A DNA stretch of 35,452 nt from Candidatus Poseidoniaceae archaeon (GCA_030747785.1 JASLKC010000020.1:1-35452), one strand, 5' to 3'. Positions 1-9,859 are shown, counted from the stretch's first letter. Numbers and translations: made by a program. Notes: generated by a model from the letters alone, not told the origin.

Positions 1-1707
1 CTTGTGGCACTATTCCTTGCTCTATCTGCAGTTTCTGCAGTTAGCGGTGACGGATCCGACCCACTCGACCCTTCAGATGGAGGAGCAGATTGGGACGGCG
101 ATGGATTAACCAATGCAGAGGAACAGAACCACGGCACAAACATGAATAACGCCGACAGCGATGGTGACGGTTTACCTGATGGATGGGAGGTCAACAATGG
201 CCTTTCACCAACCAATGGCGGAGACGCCAACGGTGATCCTGATGGAGACGGTCTGACCAACGCCCAAGAGTACGCACAGGGTACAAACCCTAACAACGCC
301 GATACGGATGGCGACGGTAAGAGCGACAGTGTCGATCAATACCCAACCGATCCTTATGATGGTGAATACAGCGACTCTGATGGAGACGGTATCCCAGACG
401 CATACGACCCTGATTTCCAGGAGTCAAATGAAGGATCTGGCGATGGCGGAACCGAGGGCGGTGGCGAATCTGAAGACCAAGGTCAGGGCGAAGGTCAAGG
501 CCAAGGACAAGGACAAGGTCAGGGACAAGGACAAGGTCAAGGACAAGGTCAAGGACAAGGTCAGGGACAAGGTCAGGGACAAGGTCAAGGACAAGGTCAG
601 GGACAAGGTCAAGGACAAGGTCAGGGACAAGGTCAAGGACAGGGTCAAGGACAAGGTCAGGGACAAGGTCAAGGACAAGGTCAAGGACAAGGTCAGGGAC
701 AAGGTCAAGGACAAGGTCAAGGACAAGGTCAGCAAGGTCAGCAAGGTCAGCAAGGTCAAGGTGGCCAACAAGGTCAGCAAGGACAGCAAGGCCAAGGTTC
801 CCAGCAAGGACAGCAATCCGGTCAACAAGGCCAGCAAGGTCAATCAGGCCAGCAAGGCCAAGGCCAGCAAGGAGAGCAAGGTCAGCAGGGACAGCAGCAA
901 GACAACGGTCAGGGACAGCAACAGCAAGGCGGCGAACAAGGCGGCCAGCAGGGCGACCAGACCAGTCAAGACCAGGGAGGTCAAAACTCCCAGAACGGTC
1001 AGAACCAGCAGGAGCAAGGACAGACTCAGAACGGCCAGCAAGGCCAGCAGGGTCAGCAGTCCGAGCAACAGCAGGGTCAGCAGCTGGACAACCAGGAGCA
1101 GAACGGCGAGAACGACAATGATGGTGATGGAATCCCAGATAACCTCGACAACGATGACGACAATGACGGCATCGCTGACGATCTGGATGCTAACCCAGAA
1201 GATCACGACAACGACGGCATCAACGACGCAGAAGACAGCGACGATGATGGTGACGGAATCGATGATGCTGAGGAGACCCAGGATGGCGATCCAAACACCA
1301 ACATCTACGACCATGACAATGACGGAATCAGCGACAATGTGGACCTCGACATCGATAACGATGGCATCGACAACCGCAACGACGTTGGCCCGAATGGCGA
1401 GGACTACAGCCGAGACCACGACAACGATGGCTCGGATGACGGCGTGGATACCGATGATGACAATGACAACATCCTCGATGTGGACGAAATTGGTGGCGCT
1501 ACTGGCGCATACCGCTACGACCATGACAACGATGGAATCTGGGACAGCACCGATACCGACGACGACAACGATGGCCTTTCCGATTGGTTCGAGACTAACG
1601 ATGGCAACGACCTCACAGGTCAGTTTGACCACGACAATGACGGAATGGATGACATGGACGACGACGATGACGACAATGACGGCATCATCGATATCCTTGA
1701 AGTCTGA
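1..1707 (+). CDS. Asp-rich surface protein with Gly-Gln repeat, 5'-partial
   Basis: Exported, probably calcium-binding surface protein; the exact role is unknown. The frame is open to the first base, and a hydrophobic stretch ending in Ala-rich sequence (LFLALSAVSAVSG) just inside the window looks like the end of a signal peptide or membrane helix. The GTG at base 4 is therefore unlikely to be the true start. Order of parts: two to three thrombospondin-type-3/EF-hand-like loops (DWDGDGLTN, DSDGDGLPD, DPDGDGLTN); a Gly-Gln low-complexity tract of about 200 residues starting near residue 160; then about ten loops of the type DHDNDGI and DDDNDGI up to the last residues. No C-terminal membrane anchor or sorting motif is visible, so it may be held by its N-terminus or released. 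It precedes a giant protein with the same loop type and is separated from it by a strong terminator hairpin. Family function (Ca2+-dependent stiff rods) is established; the role here is inferred. Confidence 0.85.
   Translation, partial: LVALFLALSAVSAVSGDGSDPLDPSDGGADWDGDGLTNAEEQNHGTNMNNADSDGDGLPDGWEVNNGLSPTNGGDANGDPDGDGLTNAQEYAQGTNPNNADTDGDGKSDSVDQYPTDPYDGEYSDSDGDGIPDAYDPDFQESNEGSGDGGTEGGGESEDQGQGEGQGQGQGQGQGQGQGQGQGQGQGQGQGQGQGQGQGQGQGQGQGQGQGQGQGQGQGQGQGQGQGQGQGQGQGQGQGQGQGQQGQQGQQGQGGQQGQQGQQGQGSQQGQQSGQQGQQGQSGQQGQGQQGEQGQQGQQQDNGQGQQQQGGEQGGQQGDQTSQDQGGQNSQNGQNQQEQGQTQNGQQGQQGQQSEQQQGQQLDNQEQNGENDNDGDGIPDNLDNDDDNDGIADDLDANPEDHDNDGINDAEDSDDDGDGIDDAEETQDGDPNTNIYDHDNDGISDNVDLDIDNDGIDNRNDVGPNGEDYSRDHDNDGSDDGVDTDDDNDNILDVDEIGGATGAYRYDHDNDGIWDSTDTDDDNDGLSDWFETNDGNDLTGQFDHDNDGMDDMDDDDDDNDGIIDILEV
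481..1092 (+). repeat. Gly-Gln coding tandem repeat
   Basis: Tandem repeat inside the first gene. The first part, to about 732, is roughly forty Gly-Gln dipeptides. Codons mostly alternate GGA-CAA with GGT-CA(A/G), so the DNA unit is about 12 bases rather than 6. After that it changes to Gln-Gly-Gln and more degenerate Gln/Gly/Ser/Asn-rich sequence. The unit keeps the reading frame, so gain or loss of copies would change length without disrupting the protein. Confidence 0.9.
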
Positions 1708-1780
1708 ACTTAATTTGCGGGATCGAAAAATTGTAGAATGCGTTCAAACACCTGTGCTTCTGAAGTACGGGAATACCGAT

Positions 1781-1828
1781 TTCATCGGGGGTTCGCCCCC
1801 GATGGAATCTCACTTTCTTTTTTCTATT
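1781..1828 (+). terminator. Hairpin terminator after the Gly-Gln gene
   Basis: A perfect nine-base inverted repeat, CATCGGGGG (1783-1791) and CCCCCGATG (1796-1804), encloses a TTCG tetraloop and can be extended by two weaker pairs. It is followed by a T-rich stretch (1814-1828). This GC-rich stem plus T-tract lies about 75 bases after the stop of the first gene and before the promoter of the next, so it probably ends the first transcript. Confidence 0.75.
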
Positions 1829-1844
1829 CAAAATCTCTTGAATA

Positions 1845-1878
1845 GTGATACGCAAATTCCCACGTGATACGCGTACGC
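1845..1878. promoter_or_regulatory. Direct repeats and palindrome upstream of giant gene
   Basis: GTGATACGC occurs twice, at 1845-1853 and 1864-1872, 19 bases apart (about two helical turns). The second copy runs into the perfect palindrome GCGTACGC (1871-1878). The block lies just upstream of a TATA-like element, so it may be a regulator-binding site or an upstream promoter element for the 2631-residue protein gene. No regulator can be named. Confidence 0.4.
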
Positions 1879-1895
1879 ACATGCGGGTGGCGCGC

Positions 1896-1904
1896 TTGAT
1901 ATAG
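1896..1904 (+). promoter_or_regulatory. Possible TATA box of giant gene
   Basis: The sequence TTGATATAG is centred about 42 bases before the ATG at 1942. An archaeal start site about 25 bases downstream would give a short leader that still contains the Shine-Dalgarno GGAGAGG. Position and composition fit, but no matching BRE is obvious. Confidence 0.4.
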
Positions 1905-1929
1905 TCGGCGTCAGTCACCGAATAGTTCC

Positions 1930-1936
1930 GGAGAGG
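1930..1936 (+). promoter_or_regulatory. Shine-Dalgarno of giant gene
   Basis: GGAGAGG lies five bases before the ATG at 1942 and supports that start. Confidence 0.6.
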
Positions 1937-1941
1937 TCTAT

Positions 1942-4900
1942 ATGTTGTCAAACAGACTATTCAATCAAAAAATTGAGAACCGCCTAAAAACGACAGTATC
2001 AGTAGGAATCATATTCCTGATGATTACGAGTACGTGGCTTGCTATGATTGCTGAAACCAGTGGTAGTAACACTGTTGAAAGCGTTTTATCAGAAGGTACA
2101 CCACTTGCAATGAGCGACTCTCAATCCACTGACCAAGGTGGCCAGGGAGGATGGGATGGTGGCAGATCTAGCCAGGTTGGCTTAGAAATGCACGATGCCC
2201 TATGGGACCTTGCATGGTCAGACCCTGGTGCAATGTATGGCCATATTGATGACCTTTCAGTTCTCGACCTCAACGCAGGTTACGGAATAATGCTTGAGGA
2301 ATCCCACTTGGAAGACCACGACAATGATGGCATAAATGACTTAGCAGATCTCGATGATGACAACGACGGTATTTACGACCTTTTAGAGAGATTCGATGGT
2401 TGCGTGGAAACAGATCCGTACGACCACGATAATGATGGAATCCTAGACCATCTCGATTACGATGATGACAACGATGGTATTCTGGAAGGGCCAATCGACT
2501 TCACAGCACTTGAAGCCCTAGGCCTAGATCCACGAAATGTTAGCATGCACCGCTATGTTGAATCAACGACGATTCATCCACTATCAGGGCTTGAGGTTGG
2601 CCAATTCTACCGTGCCGACCAACTCCCATTCGATCACGATAACGATGGCGTCCCAGACGAGGACTCGGATGGTTCAGGCGCTGGACGTTATGATGAAGAC
2701 GACGATAACGATGGCCGTATTGACCAATTCAAGTGGCCTTGTGACTTCGATGATGATGGCGCTCAGGATTACTTCGACGACGATGATGATAACGACGGCA
2801 CTCTTGACTGGAATGACGCTGCACCATATGATGCCAGTATTTCTGGACCAATGTCTAGCAGCGGAAACATGTACGACACCTACCGTACTTGGAATTTCAA
2901 TGAATACAGGGCTTACTCAGCAGGTGTTGACTTCATTACACTTGAAGCTAACAAAGTAGATGCAAATGACGTCTTCGACTATGCAGGAGGAGAGCAAGGT
3001 GATGGTGCGGCTGGAACTCCCGCTTTCACAAACATTGTCGACGGAGATCTTGACGGCGATGGCATTCCCAATTTCATCGACCCAGACAATGATGACGATA
3101 ATACTCCAGATAGTGCAGATACCGATGATGACAATGATGGGCTATTGGACATGTCCGACCCTGATGATGACAATGACGGAATACCAGATACTTGCTGGAA
3201 TATCGATTTGAATAATGATGGTCTAAATGATTACACTGGTTTGAATCAAACACCGTATCAAACGCCAGGAGCAGATACAGATAATATCCCTGGAATCGAT
3301 TGCGAAATGGATTATGATGCCGATATTGATGATGATAGATTCCGACCATTTGACCAAAATTACAACGCGGTTTGGGATTGGCTAGATCCAGACATGGGCG
3401 GTTCCGCAACTCCTGATGACCCCGTACATACTCAGCAATTCGCTCTTGATTTCGCTTACGATATCGATAACGACCAGATTGAGAATGAGAACGACTCTTT
3501 CCCTGCTGACATGAATAGCGAGGCGTGGATGGCAACCTGCCCATCAATGGCAAACCCCAATCCTACTAGCCCCGATTCCCGATGTATGACACGACGCGCT
3601 TCCTTTGGGCAATTCAATGACTGGGATGGCGATGGCATTTCTAATTGGGACGATGTTGATGACGACGGTGATGGAATTATCGACATGCTCGATATTGATT
3701 GGGATTGCGATTTTGATAATGACGCAGACCTTCACAATATCAACGGAAGCCGTTACCGTGACGATGGTCCAAACGATGTCGATGCAGATATCGACGGCGA
3801 TGGAATGACCAACGATATCGATTGGGATGACGACAATGATGGATTGTCTGACTTGTATGACCCAGATGATGGAAATTGCGGACTAGTAGATTATGATGCT
3901 ACAGACCAATTCGCAACCCCCTACTATCCTATTGGCGACGGCGCTCCACTTGACGGAAGCAACGACGACCAAGCATATTCCGATAATACTGACGATTACT
4001 GGGCATTAATTTTCAATGCTAATCCATTCGCCGATGTAATCCTCAATTACAATGGATACGACCCTACTATCAGCCCTATTACAGATTCAGGAGGGACAGT
4101 ACCTGAATTCTATTGGTTCATGTACACCCGCTGGTCCTCCTACAATGGCGGTAACGAATGGGATATTGACGCTGATGGTGATTCGCTCATCAACGGCTTA
4201 GATACAGACCAAGATGGCGACGGCATGCCTGATTGGTGGGACCAAGACGAGGGTAACGATGGCCTCCTTGATGTGAATGATCTCAAGATGGGTGGTTCAA
4301 TCAATATGACCCAGTGTGGTTGGTCTGTCGGATCACTTGGTACTGGATTCACATGCGGATATCAATATGCTCTGTCATATCATATGCCATTAAACGGAAT
4401 CAATGCGCAATTTGGCTCTCCATATTCAACTCGACCAGATTCAGTTGTAGACCAAGGTAACTTCGCCCAAGGCAACTTCACTTGTACTGCAGGAGCCCAA
4501 GGTGGATGTTGGCACTATGACTTCGGAGGGGACCAATCTACCGATTCGGCAATGACATTCGCAGAAATTACAGATAACCGCGATGCATATCTTACTTGGG
4601 TAGGCCTTTCCACAGGCATTTGGCAGTGGAACTTTGACGCCCCTGGCCCGATGAATGGCTTCCCTGATGAATTGGGAGCAGATTTTGTCAAGAATTGGGA
4701 AGATGGCGATGTCGATGGTGACTTCACTAACAATACAATTGATTTGGATGAAGATTACGATTCACTGTATGATTGGAATGACATCGATGACGACAACGAT
4801 GGCGTATGGGACTTCTTCGAAGTAGACCAAAACGACGATCTTGACGATGATGATGGCCAAGACAATGGCAATTTCTTCGGTGGAACAAATTGTAATGACA

Positions 4901-7900
4901 ATGATGATGATGGAAACGATCAGGACGTTGACGGAGACGGTTGGTTCCAATCTGTTTGGGACCGGGGCGAGATGAGCCAAGGTCTCCGTAGCCCGAAGTT
5001 TTACGATGTTGACAACGATAATGATGGTGTACCAGATTCAGAGGATTTCGACGATGATAACAACGGGGTTTCCGATGAACAACAAGAAATGATGCCCGGA
5101 TGTTTTGCTGGCGAAGAACAACATCCATTTGATCACGATAATGACGGTATAGTAGATTGGGCCGATGATGACTTTGACGGCGATGGCTTATCCAATACAG
5201 CAGAATTAGCAGTTTCTCTAACCGCCGTATTTGATCACGACAACGATGGCACCCGTGACGATATGGATCTCGATGACGACGAAGACGGAATGCAAGATAT
5301 TGACGAAGTTCTACTCTGGCCAACACGTTTCGACAGCCCATCTACAAATCCATGGGACCATGATGATTACGGAAACGGCGAAGGTCTTGCTAATCCAATG
5401 GATTCTAGCACAGGCCCAGATTCAATCGACGATGATGATGACAACGATACGCGCGTAGATGCGGATTTTGACCATTTAGAAGAGACTTGGACTGCAGACC
5501 CTTGTTATGCTGGTTCACAATCAAGCGATTGGGACCACGACAACGATTGCAAATTAGATGCCGACGATAAGGCACCTACATTCATTACGATGCAAATTCC
5601 AGAAACGCTATGGATGGATGCTCGAAGCCCATCCATTTTCAGCGGGCACGTAGATTGGATCAATCCAGTCAGTCAAACACTTGAGCCTGCAGTTGGATTG
5701 CCCGTTCAAGTTCAAATTGAGTGGACTGGGAACAATACTACAGCTATCGAGACAATCGACGTTCTCACTAATCAGTGGGGTAATTTCACTGTTGGACAGT
5801 TTATCTATCCAGAGGATTTGACAGTAGGGGACAATACAACTTACCGCGTATACGCAGAAGTTACCGAGATGTTCGCCTTCAATGGAAATACAAGCCAGTC
5901 ATACTTTGTTGGCTGTGAGGCTAACCTTACAGTTGACTATTCGGCATGGACCTACTTCCGTAGCGATGAACAACCGTTCTGGCTCGATTTCAAGGCTCAT
6001 TATGAAGCAGACTGGATTCGTGGATACTACGACTTCCCCGTGAAGAATGCTCCAATAACATTCTCAATTACCGGAGGAATGTTTGGAAACCGAACAGCTC
6101 CATCCAACTTCTCTGGATTCGACGGTAATGGATACAGAACCGATGAAGGCGGTTGGGCTTCACTCACATTCGTACAGAGCCTTGGAGCAAATGGAACATG
6201 GAAACAGGTTCGATGGAATTCTACAATGGATAATGGAGTAGGCTCCATTCCAGGCGGCTATGAAGAGATTGTATGGAATGATCTAATCAAGGAACACGAT
6301 GTGGTAGTAGATTCTTTAGGAGTGCCAGTCAGGTATGATTATACCAATACAAGTCTACCAGCAGGAGATATTGAAATCATTGCATCTGTAGACCCAACTC
6401 TCGCAGGCGAGTGGCCGTTCCCGTACCTCCACGGTGATGAAACAGATCCATTCTCCGTTCGTGTTATGCACAGAATGAATATCGAGGGAGAGATGATTGT
6501 TGGCGGATTATCGCCGGTGTATTATTGGGATGCAACCATCAATAATGGCGATGGTAGTTTCGGTAATTGGGCAACCCTCTTCCATCAGCAAGCACTCAAT
6601 GCCGCCGGTGTAACTTTCACTGAGGCAAAGATACTGAGGCCATATCCAACACTTTGGGATGGCAATCCAGCAAACTTAACTGGCGAAGCAGTCAACTTAC
6701 GCGACTTCATCAATGTCAACACAACTCACTGGTTCATCAACTTGGTAAATGGTGGCGATTCAGACTTACCACCTTGTGGCCAAGTTGACCCAACCGACCC
6801 TAACAGCCCAATTCGCTGTGAGATTGTACCTGAGATGAATACTGGAGATACCCTATTCGTCACTGGTAAGGTAACAAACCGAACCAATGATGCGTGGGAC
6901 CAAGATCCGATTGCACTACAGGTTGACATTGACCACAACGGGCAGTTCTTAGGAAGCCAAGAGACGGCATATACTCAACGCCCGGTTATGCATAATGGTG
7001 ATGCGACATTTGAGTACAACTGGACTTGGTTCAGTCAGTACGCAGCAGGAACCTACGGTCTCCGAGTCGACTTCACTAACAATGCATACTACTTCACTGG
7101 AAATTCTTCCACATTAGCATCTACTGGTGCATACATCAATGTTACAGTCATTGGAACAACTCAGTTCCAGATGACTAGTGTGCCCCGTCTGTATCGCAAT
7201 TCGACCACTAACATCGAGGCCCGATTAATGGACAACTCATTGCAACCTGTAAGGCAGGTTCCGGTGACGTGGACATGGAGTTTCGACGGTAGAACTGGCG
7301 TTAATTACACAGATGATATCGGAACCTTCTCAATTCCGTTCGACATCAATCCAGATGACTCACTTGGAAACTATTCCTTGCAATTTGAGTACGATGGTAC
7401 ACGGTTGATGAAGGGCAATGTCGCAAGCCAGAGCGTTTGGGTTGTCTCCCGTACATACATCAACGTAGTTCAAGCAGATCCTAATATTCGTCAATCAGGT
7501 GACCGTTGGGATTTCACAGCTCAAGTTAATGATGACAATAAGACAGCCACAATTCGAGATGCCGGTGGGCAGGCACTTTCCGGTGCTAACTCTCCAAATG
7601 GCGGTCTAGTCGATGTCATCTACGAAGGAACGGATTTCGATGGAGTAGTGCATCGGCAAGTTGTTGCTACACTCGCTCCAAATGCAGGAATTATTTCTCT
7701 ACCAGAACCATTGTCCGCTGGTAGCCACCTCTGTTTCTATGATGGAAATGGCGATGGCATACCTGACCGTGATAACGATGGAGATGGACAATTATCTGAT
7801 TCTGAATCGATAGGCTGTTTGAAGGCGAATATTTCACCTCTCAACCCACAATTGCTCAGAGAAGACCCTGACAGTTTCCTTCCGGATGGATTTGGACCGG

Positions 7901-9837
7901 TTAGCGTCTATCTGCGATTCCGTGAGACATTACCTAACGAAGGATGCCAGGAAATTGAGGTTTCGTTCCTTTCCTTACAAGGTAAGTGGGACCCATGTGT
8001 TGACCTACTCGGAAACGACCACTTCCGTGTTCAGATGTCATATAACTCAAATGGATTCTCTCTAATTGGAAGAACATCGCTCGATATCGATGACCAAATC
8101 GTCTACACAAGTGAGATTGACCCACTATCTGGATTAGTAGTTTCTAAGCCGATGGTCGTCACAGGTGTGCTTTCTGATGAATTGGAGACCAACCTAACCT
8201 TCCGTTCAATCCGTGTCAATTATGAGATGGTAAACAGTCCAGCAGGACCAGTTGCATGTGAGAACGGAATGACAGATATCGATGGCCGCTTTGCCATTAC
8301 ATGTCCACTTTCAGACGTAATGGCGGGAACAGCACGCGTATCAGTAATTTATTCCGCTTGGGATAATAACGACGCATTCCGCTATCAGAACAAGACCGTT
8401 CAAACCGAGTTCGATGTATTCAGCAACTCGACCCTACAGATTTCAGAGGTTGGCCCATTCAAGTCTAGCGTCGAAACATTCGTCGCTGCAAATGGGACAT
8501 CATACCCAGTATTGTATCTAAAGGAAAGCTTCCACATCGATGCAATATTGACTCAATCAAACGGGCAGTATGTCGGCGGTAAGTGTCTGAACATCTACCT
8601 CGACCCGCAAAAGAACGTCCGTCCGCTTGCAAGTATCAACACTCGCGAGTCCGATGGAATGGTTGAATGGTTTAGTGGCGATCCAAGCCAGAATCCGAGT
8701 TTGAAAGGTGTAGAAACTACCGGAGGACAACTCGAAGGCTATCGCCTATTACGAGTGGCATTCGAACCGGAAGTCAACGTACCCGGTGGATGTGACAAAG
8801 ACTCATCTAACGTGTTGAATGGTTCAAGCATGGATATCGTCGTACTCGTGCGTAGCAGAGTCGATCTCCAGGTTAAGACTACTTGGTCTCATACCGGGGC
8901 AAATGGTCTGGACACCGACGGCATGGTTCATGGTGAAATCGCACTATTACGAGACCGCCTTGACCTCGCAGTTGAGAATGAAGAAATATGGTTTGTACGC
9001 CAGTACTGGGATTCCAACAGCCTCGAGTGGGTTACTGAGGGACGAAATGAGTCTTATACAAACGAGCAAGGTGTAGCATCGTTCCATTGGGCATATTCTG
9101 GCAAGACCTGTGAAGGAGAGCCTTGTGGTGGAGATTGGCGTATCATCGCTTACTACCCAGGTTCTACATTCTATGCGGAGTCAACCGATAATATCACACA
9201 CGAAGTACATTACAAAGAGAAGGTAATTATTGAATCTACATCGTGGTGTATAGGTCCAGTTTGTATCGATAATCCATCATGGTTAATGGCGCTTGCAATC
9301 ATTTTCCTTGCCGGAGCAATTGCTGGTGTAATGTATTACCAGCGCGTCGTTGCTCGTCGTCAGGTAGAGGCACTTCGTGGTATTCTTACGGATACTATGC
9401 TGCAACTCCAAGCTGCAAACGAATATATCGCAATCATCTTTGATTGCTACAAGCAATTGGTGAAGCACTTCAGGCGACATGGATTCATGAAGAAGGTCTA
9501 CGAAACCACTCGTGAATTCGAAAGCGCAGTACGCAATGCATTCCACATGGTGCCAGCAGACCAACTCGATGGATTCCTTGGAATCTTCGAAGAGGCTCGC
9601 TACTCAGACCACGACATTGGACCAAGTCACCGTGACCGTGCAATACAGACATTGAATGCTATTGCTCAGAGCCTATCGATGGCTCTTGGCGATGGCGGAA
9701 TGATCACCCGCGGTGCGCAACACGATGCGGAATTGTATGGCAATCTCACCAAGGCTGGCGAATTCGTTGCAGCAGATGGAACAGTCAAGCAGGCTGGACT
9801 TTCAGACGACGAAGAACTGTCCAATTTCAAGATTTGA
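1942..9837 (+). CDS. Giant Ca-loop surface protein with intracellular DUF4129-like tail
   Basis: Membrane-spanning surface protein of 2631 residues. Residues about 17-38 form a hydrophobic signal or anchor helix. About residues 115-1205 are packed with thrombospondin-type-3-like acidic loops (DHDNDGI, DDDNDGI, DWDGDGI), a type known to bind calcium. About 1210-2440 is Thr/Asn/Gly-rich with many N-glycosylation sequons and looks like successive Ig-like beta domains; another short acidic loop group occurs near residue 1940 (DGNGDGIPDRDNDGDG). A second membrane helix (LMALAIIFLAGAIAGVMYY) begins near 2450. The last 160 residues lie on the cytoplasmic side, begin as a probable coiled coil and contain CYKQLVKHFRRHGF, ETTREFESAV and FEEARYSDHDIG. 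These match my memory of the DUF4129 family (PF13559), often found as cytoplasmic tails of transglutaminase-like and other surface proteins. Paired Cys residues suggest disulfides outside. The ATG at 1942 has a good ribosome site. Function unknown; an adhesin, S-layer-type protein or surface sensor is possible. Confidence 0.9.
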   Translation: MLSNRLFNQKIENRLKTTVSVGIIFLMITSTWLAMIAETSGSNTVESVLSEGTPLAMSDSQSTDQGGQGGWDGGRSSQVGLEMHDALWDLAWSDPGAMYGHIDDLSVLDLNAGYGIMLEESHLEDHDNDGINDLADLDDDNDGIYDLLERFDGCVETDPYDHDNDGILDHLDYDDDNDGILEGPIDFTALEALGLDPRNVSMHRYVESTTIHPLSGLEVGQFYRADQLPFDHDNDGVPDEDSDGSGAGRYDEDDDNDGRIDQFKWPCDFDDDGAQDYFDDDDDNDGTLDWNDAAPYDASISGPMSSSGNMYDTYRTWNFNEYRAYSAGVDFITLEANKVDANDVFDYAGGEQGDGAAGTPAFTNIVDGDLDGDGIPNFIDPDNDDDNTPDSADTDDDNDGLLDMSDPDDDNDGIPDTCWNIDLNNDGLNDYTGLNQTPYQTPGADTDNIPGIDCEMDYDADIDDDRFRPFDQNYNAVWDWLDPDMGGSATPDDPVHTQQFALDFAYDIDNDQIENENDSFPADMNSEAWMATCPSMANPNPTSPDSRCMTRRASFGQFNDWDGDGISNWDDVDDDGDGIIDMLDIDWDCDFDNDADLHNINGSRYRDDGPNDVDADIDGDGMTNDIDWDDDNDGLSDLYDPDDGNCGLVDYDATDQFATPYYPIGDGAPLDGSNDDQAYSDNTDDYWALIFNANPFADVILNYNGYDPTISPITDSGGTVPEFYWFMYTRWSSYNGGNEWDIDADGDSLINGLDTDQDGDGMPDWWDQDEGNDGLLDVNDLKMGGSINMTQCGWSVGSLGTGFTCGYQYALSYHMPLNGINAQFGSPYSTRPDSVVDQGNFAQGNFTCTAGAQGGCWHYDFGGDQSTDSAMTFAEITDNRDAYLTWVGLSTGIWQWNFDAPGPMNGFPDELGADFVKNWEDGDVDGDFTNNTIDLDEDYDSLYDWNDIDDDNDGVWDFFEVDQNDDLDDDDGQDNGNFFGGTNCNDNDDDGNDQDVDGDGWFQSVWDRGEMSQGLRSPKFYDVDNDNDGVPDSEDFDDDNNGVSDEQQEMMPGCFAGEEQHPFDHDNDGIVDWADDDFDGDGLSNTAELAVSLTAVFDHDNDGTRDDMDLDDDEDGMQDIDEVLLWPTRFDSPSTNPWDHDDYGNGEGLANPMDSSTGPDSIDDDDDNDTRVDADFDHLEETWTADPCYAGSQSSDWDHDNDCKLDADDKAPTFITMQIPETLWMDARSPSIFSGHVDWINPVSQTLEPAVGLPVQVQIEWTGNNTTAIETIDVLTNQWGNFTVGQFIYPEDLTVGDNTTYRVYAEVTEMFAFNGNTSQSYFVGCEANLTVDYSAWTYFRSDEQPFWLDFKAHYEADWIRGYYDFPVKNAPITFSITGGMFGNRTAPSNFSGFDGNGYRTDEGGWASLTFVQSLGANGTWKQVRWNSTMDNGVGSIPGGYEEIVWNDLIKEHDVVVDSLGVPVRYDYTNTSLPAGDIEIIASVDPTLAGEWPFPYLHGDETDPFSVRVMHRMNIEGEMIVGGLSPVYYWDATINNGDGSFGNWATLFHQQALNAAGVTFTEAKILRPYPTLWDGNPANLTGEAVNLRDFINVNTTHWFINLVNGGDSDLPPCGQVDPTDPNSPIRCEIVPEMNTGDTLFVTGKVTNRTNDAWDQDPIALQVDIDHNGQFLGSQETAYTQRPVMHNGDATFEYNWTWFSQYAAGTYGLRVDFTNNAYYFTGNSSTLASTGAYINVTVIGTTQFQMTSVPRLYRNSTTNIEARLMDNSLQPVRQVPVTWTWSFDGRTGVNYTDDIGTFSIPFDINPDDSLGNYSLQFEYDGTRLMKGNVASQSVWVVSRTYINVVQADPNIRQSGDRWDFTAQVNDDNKTATIRDAGGQALSGANSPNGGLVDVIYEGTDFDGVVHRQVVATLAPNAGIISLPEPLSAGSHLCFYDGNGDGIPDRDNDGDGQLSDSESIGCLKANISPLNPQLLREDPDSFLPDGFGPVSVYLRFRETLPNEGCQEIEVSFLSLQGKWDPCVDLLGNDHFRVQMSYNSNGFSLIGRTSLDIDDQIVYTSEIDPLSGLVVSKPMVVTGVLSDELETNLTFRSIRVNYEMVNSPAGPVACENGMTDIDGRFAITCPLSDVMAGTARVSVIYSAWDNNDAFRYQNKTVQTEFDVFSNSTLQISEVGPFKSSVETFVAANGTSYPVLYLKESFHIDAILTQSNGQYVGGKCLNIYLDPQKNVRPLASINTRESDGMVEWFSGDPSQNPSLKGVETTGGQLEGYRLLRVAFEPEVNVPGGCDKDSSNVLNGSSMDIVVLVRSRVDLQVKTTWSHTGANGLDTDGMVHGEIALLRDRLDLAVENEEIWFVRQYWDSNSLEWVTEGRNESYTNEQGVASFHWAYSGKTCEGEPCGGDWRIIAYYPGSTFYAESTDNITHEVHYKEKVIIESTSWCIGPVCIDNPSWLMALAIIFLAGAIAGVMYYQRVVARRQVEALRGILTDTMLQLQAANEYIAIIFDCYKQLVKHFRRHGFMKKVYETTREFESAVRNAFHMVPADQLDGFLGIFEEARYSDHDIGPSHRDRAIQTLNAIAQSLSMALGDGGMITRGAQHDAELYGNLTKAGEFVAADGTVKQAGLSDDEELSNFKI

Positions 9838-9859
9838 AAGGGATAATGAGGCAATTATG

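Noticed and set aside
481-740. CRISPR-like or satellite array
   Set aside because: Units are contiguous with no spacers and stay in the reading frame of a protein, so it is a coding tandem repeat.
424-1632. Leu/Thr/Val-rich reverse frames that resemble membrane proteins
   Set aside because: These are antisense shadows of Gly-Gln and Asp-rich codons; the 'hydrophobic' look comes from the complement of CAA/GGT and GAT/GAC.
308-1867. Long plus-strand frame with Lys-Asp-Lys-Val repeats
   Set aside because: It is the shifted reading of the Gly-Gln repeat and acidic loop codons of the real gene; it has no start signal and composition that follows from the repeat.
1685-1951. Small minus-strand gene across the intergenic region
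   Set aside because: It overlaps the terminator and promoter elements and has no recognisable protein pattern.
4727-5341. 204-residue minus-strand frame rich in His/Arg
   Set aside because: It is the complement of Asp-rich loop codons (GAT/GAC read as ATC/GTC in other frames) within the giant gene.
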